Shown piece after piece: positions 12,301-25,400 of a stretch of 64,000 bases of DNA. The notes under the pieces were generated by a model. That model had not been told where the DNA came from. It ran no database searches and saw only the letters and a list, made by a program, of their open reading frames with translations. Source of the stretch: Linnemannia schmuckeri (taxonomy: Eukaryota; Mortierellomycota; Mortierellomycetes; Mortierellales; Mortierellaceae); assembly GCA_029449235.1 (NCBI GenBank), contig JANATG010000005.1, positions 2,790,001 to 2,854,000 on the forward strand, read 5' to 3'. Within the stretch, counting starts at the first letter, position 1. Every line of letters begins with the position of its first letter. The position numbers were made by a program, and so were the translations under genes.

Positions 12301-14835
12301 GTTCATCGTACGATCCCAGAACATTCACTCTGCTGGGCACAGGCGGCGGCGTTCCTGGATCCGGCGCTGGAGGGCATCATGAGCTGGACACAGCCTGATC
12401 AGGTGGATGAAGCCTTTAATGTCGATTACACGCTGCTCATTTCTTCGACTGTCCGGTTTATCAGCACATGGGCGCGCTATCTTTCGACGAACCCACCCGA
12501 GAGCGAGCAAGTATTGGCGCGTGTCTGGAAGGCGGTGCAGTTCTCGACCTGGGCAAAGTCGAATGTCTTCAAGGCTGTCCACAGTCGGTTGACGAAGATC
12601 ATGGGCGAAATTCCTGAGCTGGCAGAGTCGCCCTTGCCTCATGTCGGAATCACGTTGAACAACCCATCGGCGCTTTCCCAGATCGCCTCAACCCTGTTTG
12701 AGGTCTCGCTGTGCGCCGAGTACATGACCAGTCATTTGACTACGATGTATTATTTGGCCCGCCTTACATCGGCGCCGGCGTTCATCCTCGAGGAGACCAT
12801 TCAGACGCTTGTTGATGAGTCGGTCTTTGGATTGGTGGAGAAAGTGACCAAGTACGAGCTCGCTATTCAGGACCAAATCCCCATGGTCTTGCCTCCCTGG
12901 ATGGCGTTCCTTTGCCGTCACGGAGTCTACCTTGTGGCGCATTGGTTGACTGCGATGGACGTCCTCGTGTACCAGCAGGACCCGGAAAATAGCTCGCATA
13001 TCAAGTTGACGTTCTTCCCTCTCTTCCAGGTGACGGCTCTGTCCCTGTTGCAGCTTGTGTTGCCAGGAGACGAGTCATTGAGCAACGATGTCTTACTGAA
13101 GATACTTTTCAACCCTCGAGTCCTCGGCAAGTTGCTCAACCAGAACGCGGAGCAGATCACGGTCGTCAAGCGAGTCTTAGAGCCACTCTATCTTCAATGC
13201 TTCATCAAGAGCGAGTCGGACCTGAGCCAGTCGCAGAGCCTGCTGAACCACGATGGCCGGGGTATCAGGAGTCTGGTGCTGGACTATGGAGCAATCACTG
13301 GTCAGCCTTTGTTCAACTGGCTGTTCTACCCAATCGAGTTGCTTTTCAAGAGCAAGCTGACATATGTGGAGGAGTCGGGGACATTGATTGCCGCCACGTC
13401 GGTTGCACATGTCACCCTCGACTTTGTGTACTCGCTCCTGCAGACACTCGACGGCATTTCGTTCGAACTCATCTATATGGCTGCACTCAAGGTGTTGGCA
13501 TTGGAGGGCGAGAAGGAGCCAGCAAGGAGCCCAGACGAGGACGAATATGAGTATGAGAGGCAAGGCAGCGGTGATGATGAAGATGGTGAGGAGGAGGAGG
13601 AAGAAGACGGTTTCATGGACCAGGAAGTTGAGAGCACCATCAACAAACTACTGGATCACTTTAGCACTCGGGGCGACTGCTCGCTTGTTCGGGACGATTC
13701 TCAGGGGTTGGTGCCATTGTCTGAAAAGACGCTGTCATGCTTGACAGCACCGTTGCCCTTCTCTCAGTTCATGAAGAACTTTATGGAGAACTCATTCACC
13801 ACCGGAACGCTGCTTCAGTTTCAACCAACGGCGGCCCGACTGCTGTTCCCTGCAATGGCGATCTCTACCAGTTACCAGCTCTTAATCTGGCAGGAGTCGT
13901 TCAACTTTTTGGCCAGTGTGACGACATCCTGGGAGGAGCTCGACGCCGGCACGCTCAAGACGTTGATCCAAGACGACCAGGGTAATGTGACGTCCGAGGT
14001 GCTGAAGCACTATGTGAAAGCGGTTGTCAGCGGAAGGGTGATCAAGCAGCGAAACCCTGCGCTGTACTGGATTGCAGTCCATCATTTATCTCGCACTAGC
14101 TTTGGCCATGTCAAGATGCCTATGCCCCCTCGAGGAGGATACCGTGCTGTGATGAAGAGGGAAGAAGGAGAGCCCAAGGAGTTGTCGGCCGAGGCAACTG
14201 CAGAACTGGAGGAGCGTCGGGCGGTTGTGAAGGCGATAGTCGGAGGAACCAAGAGTGAGGAGCTGGTTCGGGATTGGATCCAATACGACGGAAGGAATTT
14301 TGAGCAATCTTTGTCGACGATTCTGGCAGATGCTGGCTCTCCAGCCCCGTCGTCGGTCCCGAGCACTGCTGTCCCTTCTTCAGGCGCTGCTATCCTCCCA
14401 AGCCTGAGCATGACTGGCATGTCCAGCCATAGCTCATTTAGCTTGGCAATGTCACCAGTGACCCCTTCCCCTACGTCGCCTGCGGTTGTCAAGTCTTCAA
14501 GACGGCCCCTGTTATTGTTGACGACGTCGGCGTCATTCCCATTGATAGGCAGCAGTGACTATATGAACTGTGACAACATCTTGACTCCACCTGAGTGTTT
14601 CCGTGAACGGAGACAGTTGCTGCTGGGAGCTCGCAAGGAATGGATCAAGGGAATCGTAGGTGAGCAAGGTATCGAGAGAGTCGAGAATGCTATTCTTGCA
14701 GGGGTTCCTGTCCCTGTTGGGGCTGGCACAGGCGGTGTTCGCAGCCATGGCCATAGTGCGAGCAGCAGTAGTCTTAGCGGGCTAGGCGCGTCGTCTGGAT
14801 CTGGATCCTACTTTGGGGGCCCGAGACGGAGCTAA
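9319..14835 (+). CDS. RPAP1: RNA polymerase II-associated protein 1 (RPAP1), 3 exons
   Basis: RPAP1 helps assemble and import RNA polymerase II and links it to other factors. Exons are 9,319-10,210, 10,371-10,454 and 10,610-14,835; the joins keep frame and give 1,733 residues. Residues about 114-126 hold SRFLQDRA. Residues 351-394 match the RPAP1 N-terminal domain (MDQIDEENKRKLANMSQEEI, then NLDPELIKKL). From about residue 499 the C-terminal domain begins with HYRFDFGGQII, followed by the HHHG segment. The remaining roughly 1,100 residues are helical-repeat-like, with an acidic loop near 1,290-1,330 (DDEDGEEEEEED) and a Ser-rich tail. The protein is longer than human RPAP1 (about 1,390 aa), partly through disordered N-terminal and C-terminal parts. 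AATAAA lies about 105 bases after the stop. Confidence 0.93.
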
Positions 14836-16294
14836 GCTCCAGTCTGTCTCCAATCTGTCGTACTGACTGACACCTTTGCACTTACTCTTCTACATCCACG
14901 CGGATATTTGTAATGTTTGGGACAACGAGAAAAAAACATAATAAATTGTGCTCTCAGCATTAGCGTTAAACCTATCTTTTTTTTTTCCATTTGCTTATTT
15001 ATCCATTTGTTCTAGTTCCTTGTCTGGGTAGTTGCTGTTGAATGGTTGTGGTTGGGTAGAGAGGAGAGCGCGGGGATAATATGTAATGTAGGCTGAGTGT
15101 GCATGCAGGAAGGAGGCATGTACTGACGAAGAAAATAAAAAAAAAAAGGACAATTGCAAGGAAGAAAGAGAAGGAAAGAATATTCAAGACTGACGGTGGT
15201 TTGGCGGGAGATTGATAGAGGTGGATCATATCCAATCGATGGGCTGTGCCTGAATTGTTTTGCTTCATCATCATCATCATCTCGTTGGTTTTGTCTTGGT
15301 ACTGTACTGGGTCAACGAAATTCAAGAACCATCAGCCAGTCGCTTCATTTACTATTTTTCCCGGTGGATTTGCGGTCTTGACGAAAGACATCGTACTTTA
15401 GGCCCGGGAGAAATGGATCCACTCAACCTGGGTGAACATTTCTTTAAACAACGATGGGGCACGCACCCTCAGATGGACTGTGGCTAAGAAAAAAAGATGA
15501 GCTTTCATTGGCTTGTTGGTTGCTTGTTGTTTGTGCGGATTCTTGTCTTTTTTGTAACCATTCGGTGCTTATTACTACTCTTTGAGCTAGTGGACTAAAT
15601 ATGTCCGAGTCGAGGTATTTTGAATCCTTTTTGTTCTGTGTGCTTCTTCTCTTCATGTCTGACGATTTTTTTTTTTTCGGTCATCGTTTTCGGTATGTGT
15701 GATTGCGAACTGTGTCTGGGCGGGTCTTCGTCTTGCTCGGTCGAGCGAGTACGTTAATAATTTGTTGTTTATCGTCAAAAGAGCGAGGGAGATGAAAGTG
15801 CTCTCAAGTCGCAAATTCAGCTCTCTCTCTTTATTTCAGCCCGAACATCAACAACCAACGACCAACCAAATAACGACCGACAGACAGAGAACCCCCCGAG
15901 CTTTACATCCCACTTTTTACCCTCTTGTGCTCTCATCTTTTTTTTTTTTTGCCTTTCTTTTCTTTTTTTCCTTCTTTTTTCTCTTTGCACTGCCCTATCC
16001 CTACTTCATTTTACCCCACCCAACCCCTACCACTCTCTATCCTCACTTCTACCACCTCCTCTTCCTCTTTTACCTACACTACTCTCTCTCTCTTCCTTCT
16101 TTTCTTCTCTCCTTCGCTAACGTCAACAGCCTCTCCTTTACCCTTCGTCTTCCATCAACCCCTGCCAGTCAACTCCTTGACCCTCTTCAAATCCTTTTCC
16201 TCCTCCACCCTCTCACACACAGACACACACTCTCTCAAGTCACTTTCCCTCTTCTCCTTCTCTCTCCTCTCTATCACAATCCCTCCTTCCTATA
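14836..16294. other. Intergenic region with long pyrimidine-rich leader
   Basis: AATAAA near 14,939 probably ends RPAP1. The rest has no gene-like frame. About 15,790-16,294 is almost purely C/T on the plus strand and leads directly into the secreted-protein gene; it is likely core promoter and 5' UTR. The frames called within it translate as Ser/Leu/Phe low complexity and are not credible proteins. Confidence 0.5.
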
Positions 16295-17367
16295 ATGACT
16301 CGCTCGTTGTCAATCATCTTGTTCGCAGCAGTGGCCGCGGTGGCCATGATGGCCTCTCAAACGGTCGATGCCCAGGCGAGCAAGCCTCAGTGTGCGCCCA
16401 TTCACAACCTCTACAAGACCTACACCAACAAGTGTACCCAGAGCGGCGCCTCTATCCCCAACTCTGATGCTGATCCGCGGTGGCGCGAATGTATCTGCCA
16501 GCCAGGTAAATTAACCATGAATTTTGGGAGAGGAGTGGGAGAGTGATGTTGAGGAAGGAAGGGATGGGGAGGGTGGGTGATGGTGGATGAGTGTGCCACC
16601 ATCACTCGTTCTGTTGAATGGAGAAAGGGGAGGTGCATATAGTGTCGACAGAACCGTTAGATTGTTGCAGTGTGGTGTGCTCTTTGAACCACAGCGCCCT
16701 AGCTGTAGTGTGGACCAATACAAAGGCGCTGCTTGTTCTTTTCTGTTCACACTCTGGAAAATCCTTCTCTCGTCCTTCCTGGAATTTCTGGACGTCGTGC
16801 GCCTTTTAATCACCGAGCAAGTCAGAGGCCTGTTCGCAGCTAACGAGAGAGACACAGTCCATCCTTCATCCAATGGAAGCAACTCATTCACATACCAATA
16901 ACAACCTGGCTCGACTCACAGCACACTTCATCCCTATCCTACTTCAACTCCTCTTGTTCAGATACTCACATATCCGATTAACAAACAACAAATCTAACAC
17001 AAACATCCATAATTTATCCCTAAACGAAATAGGATTCTTCCCAGTGGCACAGGAAGCTGAAAAGTGTGTCCTTTCCGGCGTTAATCAAACCCCATCGATC
17101 ACTCCTGCAGGACTGGACAACCTGTGCAAGGGATTCGCCAACTATGTCCCCGCAGCCACACAGAAAGCCCCCGACACCTTGGCCCCCGCCGTCGCCTCGG
17201 CCTCTGCTCTGGCTGCAGCCTTGCCTACCGGATCGACCGGTGCTGGTGGAAATGGAGGATCGGGTACTTCTGGTGCCTACAGGATGGCGGATGGTTCTTC
17301 GTCTGTGGTCATGGTTGGCATGACTGCCTTTGCTGCTGTCGTGCTGGCCACTGCTGCTGCCTTCTAA
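16295..17367 (+). CDS. Small secreted six-cysteine protein with GPI-type C-terminus
   Basis: Exons 16,295-16,505 and 17,045-17,367 give 177 residues; the 539-base intron starts GTAAAT and ends TTCCCAG. Residues 1-26 form a signal peptide ending VDA. Six cysteines lie at 33, 47, 66, 68, 78 and 98, forming a compact extracellular module across the intron. An Ala/Gly/Ser/Thr-rich spacer follows, then a hydrophobic tail (VVMVGMTAFAAVVLATAAAF) typical of GPI attachment. The cysteine spacing does not match the eight-cysteine CFEM domain, so I do not assign a family. Likely cell-surface or wall-associated; role unknown. Codon bias is strong, suggesting good expression. AATAAA occurs near 17,556. Confidence 0.8.
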
Positions 17368-18811
17368 GATGGAATTATTATTGTCGTCGTAGGCTAGCTA
17401 GGTTTCTTGTCAGCCTTCTTAGTTACTCTATTGCTCCTTGTCACCGTATCCTGTCTCACTCCTCTTTTCCTCTTCCTCCTTACCCGACCTATCCTTTCCT
17501 TTCTTTTGCTTTCGTTTGATATGAAATAGAGAAGGGTCTAATGCATTTTCAAAAAATAAATAGAAACACACAACGTCAAAAAGCCCATACACCTTCTACT
17601 TATTTTCGTAATAAACTATTGTTAGTCCACAGTTATTTACAAGAGAGAATGCTTCTGTGTGTTCGATGAATTCAATTAATCTCTGTGCGCATAAAAACAA
17701 GGTTGCCTCTTCATTTTCCGGCGCGAGTGTGGAGGGGTGCGATGGCAATGCACTTCGGTGATGTCGACTTTTTTTGGCGCTTCGAGTTTGCCACCAAATA
17801 TTTACAAAGCGGTTGGTGTGGGGTCAAGGAAGTACTCTACCTGTCATGGACAGCCAACACAGACCACCCCTGCTACTGTTACTCTTTAGACAACTACCTG
17901 ACTAGGCGTGGGAAGGATTCTAATGTCCAGTTGAGGTGGGCGGGCTACGAGGTACTCTCATTACATGTGCTTAATTGTCAAGGGGAAGAAGCACTTAGAA
18001 TTTCAGGCACACAGTTAGCGTAGTCGTGGTCGGTTTATTCACAGGGATAAAAAAGAAAAAACAAAATAAAATCGAAAGAAGTAAACACAAAGGAGGCCCT
18101 TTCTCCAGACTATGACGAAAACTAGAAAGGGAATAGAGAGAGAGGTCTTTGTATAAAGGTGGTAAGTAGAAAGAAGACGAGGGCGATGGCGTGTCTGGGG
18201 CATGAAATGGCACTATTCAGGTACCCGCAGCAAGGTATCCCCCCTTTCTCGCCCTGCTAGAGAAAATTTGAGGGTATGTTTTGCAAAAGCAAATTGCAGG
18301 CACCCAGACTGCTATGAGAGCTAGTGGTCTTTTTGTTCAGGACGTAGGAGGGAGTGCGGGTGACCACAGGGATAGTAGGAGTAGAGTGTGCGGGGATCGC
18401 AGTTATCGAGTGTCATCCTACTTTGTAGCATAGTCAATGGAGTATCAAAGTAGAAGCGGAGGTGAAGAACAAATAGAAAATGACGTTTTTTTAGGTCCAC
18501 GGCAAACAATGAATGGGACAATTAGTAAGTGCGCACGCCTTCAATTCGAAGTGCTTCCAAATTAGGGTCGTGTGAAAGGAAAAAAAAAAAAAAAAAAAAA
18601 AAAATATTTTGCGTGGAAATGAAAAAGGGTGATTATTCAGCGTTAAGTGAGGGGTCCTTGTTAAGATGTTCAACATAAAAGGTCAGGGGATTTCTTTTAT
18701 TTCCTTCTTCCTTTTTTTTTTCTTCTTCTTGCTCTTCACTTCTCCAAATACCCAAACACCCACCAAACAATCCAACAACTCACCAACCGACACTACCACA
18801 TATCATCAACA
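17368..18811. other. Intergenic region
   Basis: This contains the presumed 3' UTR of the secreted-protein gene, a poly-A run near 18,580-18,604 and a CT-rich leader at about 18,690-18,811 before the next start. A 112-codon frame at 17,685-18,023 has no recognisable features. No RNA gene was recognised. Confidence 0.5.
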
Positions 18812-21800
18812 ATGGCCTCCTCCAAGTACTTCAACGACGACCACGCCGAGCACATTCTCCAGGCAAAGTTCGGTACCCGTGCCATCCACGCCGGCCAGCA
18901 TCCTGACCCCGTCACCGGTATGTCCTTTCGTACCTTGGCATTGGATCATGGATTATTTTCTCTTTTTCTCCTTTTCTTTTTCGCTGTTTTGTTTGCTACT
19001 GTCACTGTTGTAATAATGGCAATGCGTATCAAATACAACACTGGAAATGCAGACGAAACAAAAGCGAAAGAAAGAACGGGCACATGCAAGGACAAGGCGC
19101 AATGCTGATCTGGATCATCACCTTCGTGGCACATTACAATTTCACTCCACACACTTTTATGGCATGAATGGTAACTAATCAACCTTCGCATGAAAAATCA
19201 CCTTCCTTTGACTTTGATGGATCTAATTGTCAATAGGCGCCGTTATCCCTCCTCTCTCGCTCTCGACCACCTTCAAGCAGCATAGCGCCGGCGAGCACAA
19301 CGTAAGTTTTCTTCATGATTTTTTTTTCTTCTTTTCCATTTGTCACCATTTCACAAAGGATGAAAAAGAGACCTTTTTTTTCTTTGTTTGTTTTTGTTTG
19401 GTTGCTTCGAATCGGCGTTTTATTTACATTGGTGGGTGGAGCTGGGATATCCTTTGGATAGTACATACATGAGAGGCTCTTTCTCTGTTTGTTTTCAAGG
19501 ATTTTATTTTTTATTATTTTTTATTATTTTTTATTATTTTTTTCACTTTGTTGTTTTTCTTTCTGTCCTCGGTACGGCTACTCCGAGTAACGGGAGAGTG
19601 ACAAAGAAAAAGATCAGTATTGAAGGCTAAAAAAGAGTCAAGAGGGATCACAAGGAGGCCAAGAAGGAGAGGCATTGAAGGTTGACAAAGAGCACAGAAG
19701 AAAGGACAAAGACTCAAGGAAAAAGGGCGGATGACATTTTTTATTCAATCCTTCACATTTACCTTGTTTGCCTTTATTCCCCCTACTATCATTGAATACC
19801 ATCTCTTCCTGCATATCCCTTGTTCTGTGTTTTTACCCTTGCTATGCAAATCACCCCATTTCCCTGGAGAATGAGGACAATGGTCGCACCTCCTTGTAGG
19901 ATGGCGCAATTGCTGGGGAGCATTGAAATAGCGGAGGAGGTGGGGCATCCCTTCAGCGCAGTCGGATTTTTCTTTTTATCATTGTGATTCGGGTCTAAAG
20001 GGTTTATGGACAAGAAGGAGAGTACTTCCCCCTAGTCGCCACTGGCATCATCCTCTTGACCAGGGTCTCCAGAGAGAGTCCCAGGAGAATTTTTTCTTCT
20101 CTTTCACTTGTGGTTTTAGTTAGTGTCCCCTCTCTTTCTCTATATCCAATAGAGTGCCATTTTTTATATATTTTAGAATAAGGATTGTGTGCTTTGCCTT
20201 CGACTTTCAACCCCCGACACCAGCAACAACGCGAATCCTTTGAAGGAAACCACCAGCCCTTCATCTTTTTATTTTTTTTCAAAGGCAGAGAGAGCGGTAG
20301 CGGGAGCAGAGGGGACCCAAAAGTGACGCCACTTCTCGCCATCGCAGCACAGAAGATGTTCTTCTGTTGTTTGTGTTTACTCCACCGTCAGAACAATAAC
20401 ATCAACTCATTTCAGGACAGACTCAACTCAAAAAAAAAAAAAAAAAAAAAGGAGGACCCCGCCTCGATTGGACTGGCAGAAAGCAACGTGGGAAAAACAG
20501 ACAATAGCAATGGACAGAGTCCTCAAGGGAAAGGGACCCGAACAGAACCCTAAAGACCTCACTTAACACTGGACCATGGGGGTTGCAAGAGGGACCACGG
20601 ATGCAGTATTGCGAAGCTGTTGTTTGTTTATCTTTTTATCGTTTTTTCCTTTTATTTTGCGGGGATGGGATGTTGGGGTGGTACAAGTGCGTGGGAGAAC
20701 AACCTTACTGCCACCTGCCTCTGCTTTGGAGTGAGCCCTTTTTGTAAAGATACCCTACATCTCCTTCGACTTTCAGTTGAACATTTGGTCTGGACTCCCT
20801 TTATACTAACCACAAAAAAAAAATACTGGTTAATTTCTTAACATAGGGATTCGACTACTCCCGCTCTGGAAATCCTTCCCGCCACGCCTTTGAGACCGCC
20901 GTTGCTGCTTTGGAGGGCGCCAAGTACGGTTTGGCCTTCTCGTCCGGATCAGCCACCACTGCCACCATTGTCTCGTCCCTCCCCGCTGGATCGCACATCG
21001 TTTCTGTCAACGACGTTTACGGAGGCACTTACCGTTACTTCACCAAGGTTGCCTCGGCCCTCGGTGTCGAGGTCACCTTCGTCGATCTTGCCGATGCCGC
21101 CAACGTTGCCTCGGTCATCCGTCCCAACACCAAGCTCGTCTGGGTCGAGACCCCCACCAACCCCACCCTCCGTCTGGTTGACATTAAGGCCGTTGCCGAG
21201 ATTGCCCACAAGCACAACACCAAGCTGGTTGTCGACAACACCTTTATGTCCCCCTTCTTCCAGAACCCTCTTTCCTTGGGCGCTGACATTGTTGTTCACT
21301 CTGTCACCAAGTACATCAACGGACACTCTGAGTAAGTTTTTTTTTACCGCTATTAGGCATGCTGTAACCGAAAGGAATACGTTGTGTCTGCACATAATTG
21401 CGAGTAACCCTAACATTCTCTTCTTTGTTATTACCAATAGTGTTGTGATGGGTGTTGCTGTTACCTCGAACGAGGAGATCTACACAAAGTTGGCTTTCTT
21501 GCAGAACTCGATCGGAGCTGTCCCCTCGGCTTTCGACTGCTTCCTCGCCAACCGTGGTTTGAAGACCCTCCACTTGCGCATGCGCCAGCACGCCACCTCT
21601 GCCCAGGCCATTGCCGAGGCTCTTGAGGCTTCTCCTCGTGTCGAGAACGTCATCTACCCCGGCTTGCCCTCGCATCCCCAGCACGATCTTGCCAAGCGTC
21701 AACAGAAGGGTTTCGGAGGCATGATCTCGTTCAGGATCAAGGGCGACCTTGCCACTGCCAACGCCTTCTTGCGCCACGTCAAGTTCTTCACCTTGGCCGA

Positions 21801-21987
21801 GTCCCTCGGAGGCGTCGAGTCTCTCTGCGAATTGCCCGCCACCATGACTCACGGATCTGTCTCTGCCGAGGACCGTGCTACTCTTGGAATCACCGAGAAC
21901 TTGATCCGTCTTTCGGTCGGTATTGAGGACACTGAGGATTTGGTTGCCGATGTCTTGGCTGCCCTTGAGGCCGCTGTCAAGCTGTAA
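18812..21987 (+). CDS. CYS3: Cystathionine gamma-lyase (PLP enzyme of transsulfuration), 4 exons
   Basis: Cystathionine gamma-lyase cleaves cystathionine to cysteine, 2-oxobutyrate and ammonia in the cytosol. Exons 18,812-18,917, 19,237-19,301, 20,847-21,331 and 21,441-21,987 join in phase to give 400 residues, the usual length. Visible family motifs are TRAIHAGQ at the N-terminus, YSRSGNPSR, SSGSATTATIV, the VDNTFMSPFFQNP strand and HSVTKYINGHSD with the PLP-binding lysine. The C-terminal domain carries ESLGGVESL and ATMTHGSV. ESLGGVESL is shared with cystathionine gamma-synthases, but overall the protein fits the eukaryotic lyase best. Intron 2 is 1,545 bases, far longer than the other introns. 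No CACGTG site was seen just upstream. Confidence 0.93.
19302..20846 (+). other. Exceptionally long intron 2 of the cystathionine gamma-lyase gene
   Basis: The intron begins GTAAGT and ends TTCTTAACATAG and spans 1,545 bases, while introns elsewhere in the window are mostly 50-400 bases. It contains (TTATTATTTTT)-like repeats near 19,500-19,545 and an A20 run near 20,431-20,450. Several short frames on both strands resemble no family. I see no tRNA, snoRNA boxes or transposon ends that I can support. Confidence 0.6.
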
Positions 21988-22427
21988 AGCAATTGATGGT
22001 TAGCTGGATCGATACTTACACTCGCACCTTTTTAGATATTAGAACAGTTCTCGTTTTGTTTGCATTCTTAATCCTCCCCCCGCGCACACACACACATCTC
22101 CATTCGACTACTCGCACCTGTACATTCCATTTTTTTTTCATACGCGAATAAACACTATCATCAGTATCATTAGACAACTTTTTTGTTCCTTTTTTTTTTT
22201 TTCAAAAAATATGTGCCTGCCTGTTAAGAGCTTGCTTGCCACCCTTGGATCCATTGCCAATCCGTACAGCAAGCCACCAGATCTGAAATCCAAGGCGGGA
22301 AGCAGTCACTCCTGTCACTCCCCTCCACCTGTCCTTGCTTGTTTTAAAAGGTGAGTGGGGGGCGATTTTATTTGCTCACGACTCAAACAAACAACGTAAT
22401 ACCTATTTGAACAACCAGCATCGAGCC
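21988..22427. other. Spacer between CYS3-like and ARP8 genes
   Basis: AATAAA near 22,147 probably serves the upstream gene. T runs occur near 22,188-22,202. An AAAGGTGAGT at about 22,347 followed by ACAACCAG near 22,412-22,418 could be a 5' UTR intron of ARP8. Confidence 0.4.
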
Positions 22428-25400
22428 ATGGAGGACGTCAACATGGAGGACGCTGGTCCACCAGTCAACGAGCAACAATCACAACAGCAGGGTGCACCAT
22501 CTGAACAACTACCCCTTTCATCTTCACAAATAACTGCACAACAGGACCCTCATCCGGACACCGTGCCTGCTGTTCGTGAACAACAGAACTCTGCCGACGC
22601 GGTTACGCCTTCCATCACAACCAACATAGCAGAGACAGCGAATGCCGAGGTCGAGGTCGATCAGGGTCTTAACAGTAGCAAGAACACAGAGACTACAGCC
22701 CCTGCTGCACCAGAGCCTGCTTCCGCACCAGAGTCCTCAGCACTGAGCACCGACGCTGATACAATTGACAAGAGCGAGGCGGATGTCGCTACTGCTACTA
22801 CTACAGCAGCACAGGAGGATCAAAAGGACGAGGACTCAGCTATGGACGTTGATACTGTCCCCCCTGTTGTTGCACCATCCGTCGCCGTTGATGCAGGAGC
22901 ACAGGACCACCCTATGGGTTCTCAGCCTGCCGGGGAAGTCTCCTCGACTTCCGCACAACCAACAACATCCACCGATGGGGCAGTTGTAGGTGCAATCGAG
23001 ACACAGTCGACTGCAGAGCAAGGAAAGTCATTAGAGACGAGCATAATATCGAATTCGGCAACGCCTACAAGCACTACCGAGACCGCCAAGCTGGAGAGCA
23101 ATGGAGAAGCTGCACCCGAGACAGTACCCGCCAATTCTTCCTCTTCAACATTGGTACCAACTAATACAGCAGCTGAGGGAGAGGCAGCAGATCCAACTAC
23201 TACAGGAGAGCAACCAGAGACTGCAGCCGTAGAGTCACAAGCAGAGCCAGAGGCGCCGCCAGGACCGCCACCAAAACCAGTCTACGTACCTCAGTTCAAA
23301 TTTACAACTTTTGCACCCATGACACCTATCCCCGTTCGTAACATCACCAACACGTTTCAAAAGACTGACAAGAACTATGTTCTCAAGGAGCTGGCTGCCG
23401 GAAAGCAGAGACGTCGGAAACGTAAAGCAGAACAGGCAGATGACGAGGCAAGCGAGGCAAAACCTGAAGGCGAGGCACAAGAGAATGGAGCTGGCGCTGC
23501 GGAAGGAGAATCGTCGATTGCAGGAGGAGGGGAGTCGGGAATTCTGAAGAGGAAGCGCGCCGATGAGTTCTCGGCGATTCGGAAAGGAATCTTTGCGGAC
23601 GAGGATGATAATGAGGAGGATGAGGATGACAAAGAGAATCAGGAGAACGGCGAGAATGGACCCAAAGATGCCAACGAGGATGATGATGAGGATGAGTTTA
23701 GCAGCGACAGTGACTCTGAGGAGAGTGTTATGAACGAGATGGACGAGAACGGAGAGACCAGATCTGTAGGTTGCCAGCACCCTTGGACTGACTCTGACTG
23801 ACTTGGATGGCAGGAACGTTTTCGCAGTTGGACTCGTTTGTTCAGAGACTCACCCTCTTCCTCCTTTCCTTCTGTTCCACGCGATATATAGTCGGCTGAT
23901 ATGGGCAAGAAGGTCATTGTCATTCATCCAGGATCAAGGTTTCTCAGGATCGGTCGCGCCTCGGATGCTTACCCTATTATTACACCACATTGCATTGCTC
24001 GCAGGATCCGCGTCCCTCCGCCATCAGCAACCATCACGAATGGAACGACCAAGGCAGCCACTGGATTAGAAGTCACCACAGAGTCTCAGGGAGAAGGAGT
24101 AGTATCGACTGCCGCAGGAGAAGAGGCTACTGAAGCTGATCAAGACAAGGATGAGGCCATGGATGTGGATGAAGAAGACGACGATGATGACGAAGATTCT
24201 CCTCATACCCCTGTGCCCGATGTAAGTCGAGTTACATTGGCTTGCTTTTGCTCAGTCTCTCTGGCAGTGTGGCATGCTTATTATTAACGCTACCAATTTG
24301 GTTCTTGCATACGCTTCTTAGGTGGTAAATGACAGGTTCCTTCAGGAAATTGAGTACGATTTGAAGATGAGGATGAAGGCCGCCAAGCGCAAGCCCGTCA
24401 ACAATGCAAAGACGCAGGTTCGATCTTTTAACACTTCCACACGGCCCGAGCGCATTCTCGACCATAACGATCCTTACAAGGTTGAATGGACTGACCCAGC
24501 TGCCGAGGGCGAGTACATTATCGGCCAAAAGGTACCTTATTGTTTTTACACCTACACCAAACCTACTTTTTGTGATAGAAGTACTTGTTGTGAGTATCGT
24601 TGCTAACAACGGGGACGTTCTCTTTCTCATCCCATGTAGGCATTGAATCTGCCACAAGGAAAGCATCACAACTTTAAGCTCTTTTGGCCTATTGTTGGCG
24701 GAAAGTTGAACGAGACCGATTATGCAACTCCAAGGGTGGTCGTCTCGGATATGGAGACCATCTGGACAAAAGTCATTCACGAGGATCTCGGGATCGAACC
24801 CAAGCAGTTCAGGGTAAGCTACACTTGGATGAGCTATGTTCTTTTAAAAAAGTCCAGCGAGCATACTGCAAGTGAGAAATTAACACTGCTTTTCTTACCT
24901 CTGCTAAATTAGAAACACTATGCGTTGCTTATTATTCCAGATCATTACAATAAGGTCTACGTGACCGAGCTGATTGGGATGCTGCTAAAGTCGATGCAGT
25001 TCCGAGGAGTTATGGTCCAGCAGGAGTCTGTCTGTGCGTCCTTTGGAGCCGGAGTGTCTGCAGCATGTGTGGTTGATATTGGAGCAGAGGTCACCAAGAT
25101 TGCCTGTGTCGAGGATGGAATCTGCATCCCCAACTCTAGAGCTGTCTTGAAATACGGTGGTGACGACATTACGCGGTGTTTTGCGGCACTCGTCAACCGA
25201 ACAGGATTCCCATACCAGGAACTAGATCTGTCGCAGACATATGACTGGAGACTTATGGAGGAGTTGAAGGAGAAGTGGTGTACAATGAACGAGGCTGATT
25301 TGACAGTTCAGGTCTATAGCTTCTTTGTGAGGCGGCCGGAGAAGCAAACGGAAAAGTATCAAGTCAAGGTCTATGACGAAGTCGCCCTCTCCCCCATGGT

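Noticed and set aside
10684..14835. A separate gene starting at the internal ATG
   Set aside because: Splicing 9,319-10,210, 10,371-10,454 and 10,610 onward gives one continuous RPAP1 frame, with the RPAP1 N-terminal domain at this ATG.
15699..16467. Long Ser/Leu/Phe frames before the six-cysteine gene
   Set aside because: They translate a pyrimidine-rich leader and are not protein-like.
17685..18023. 112-codon plus-strand frame
   Set aside because: No recognisable domain, no CT-rich leader and ordinary intergenic composition; probably chance.
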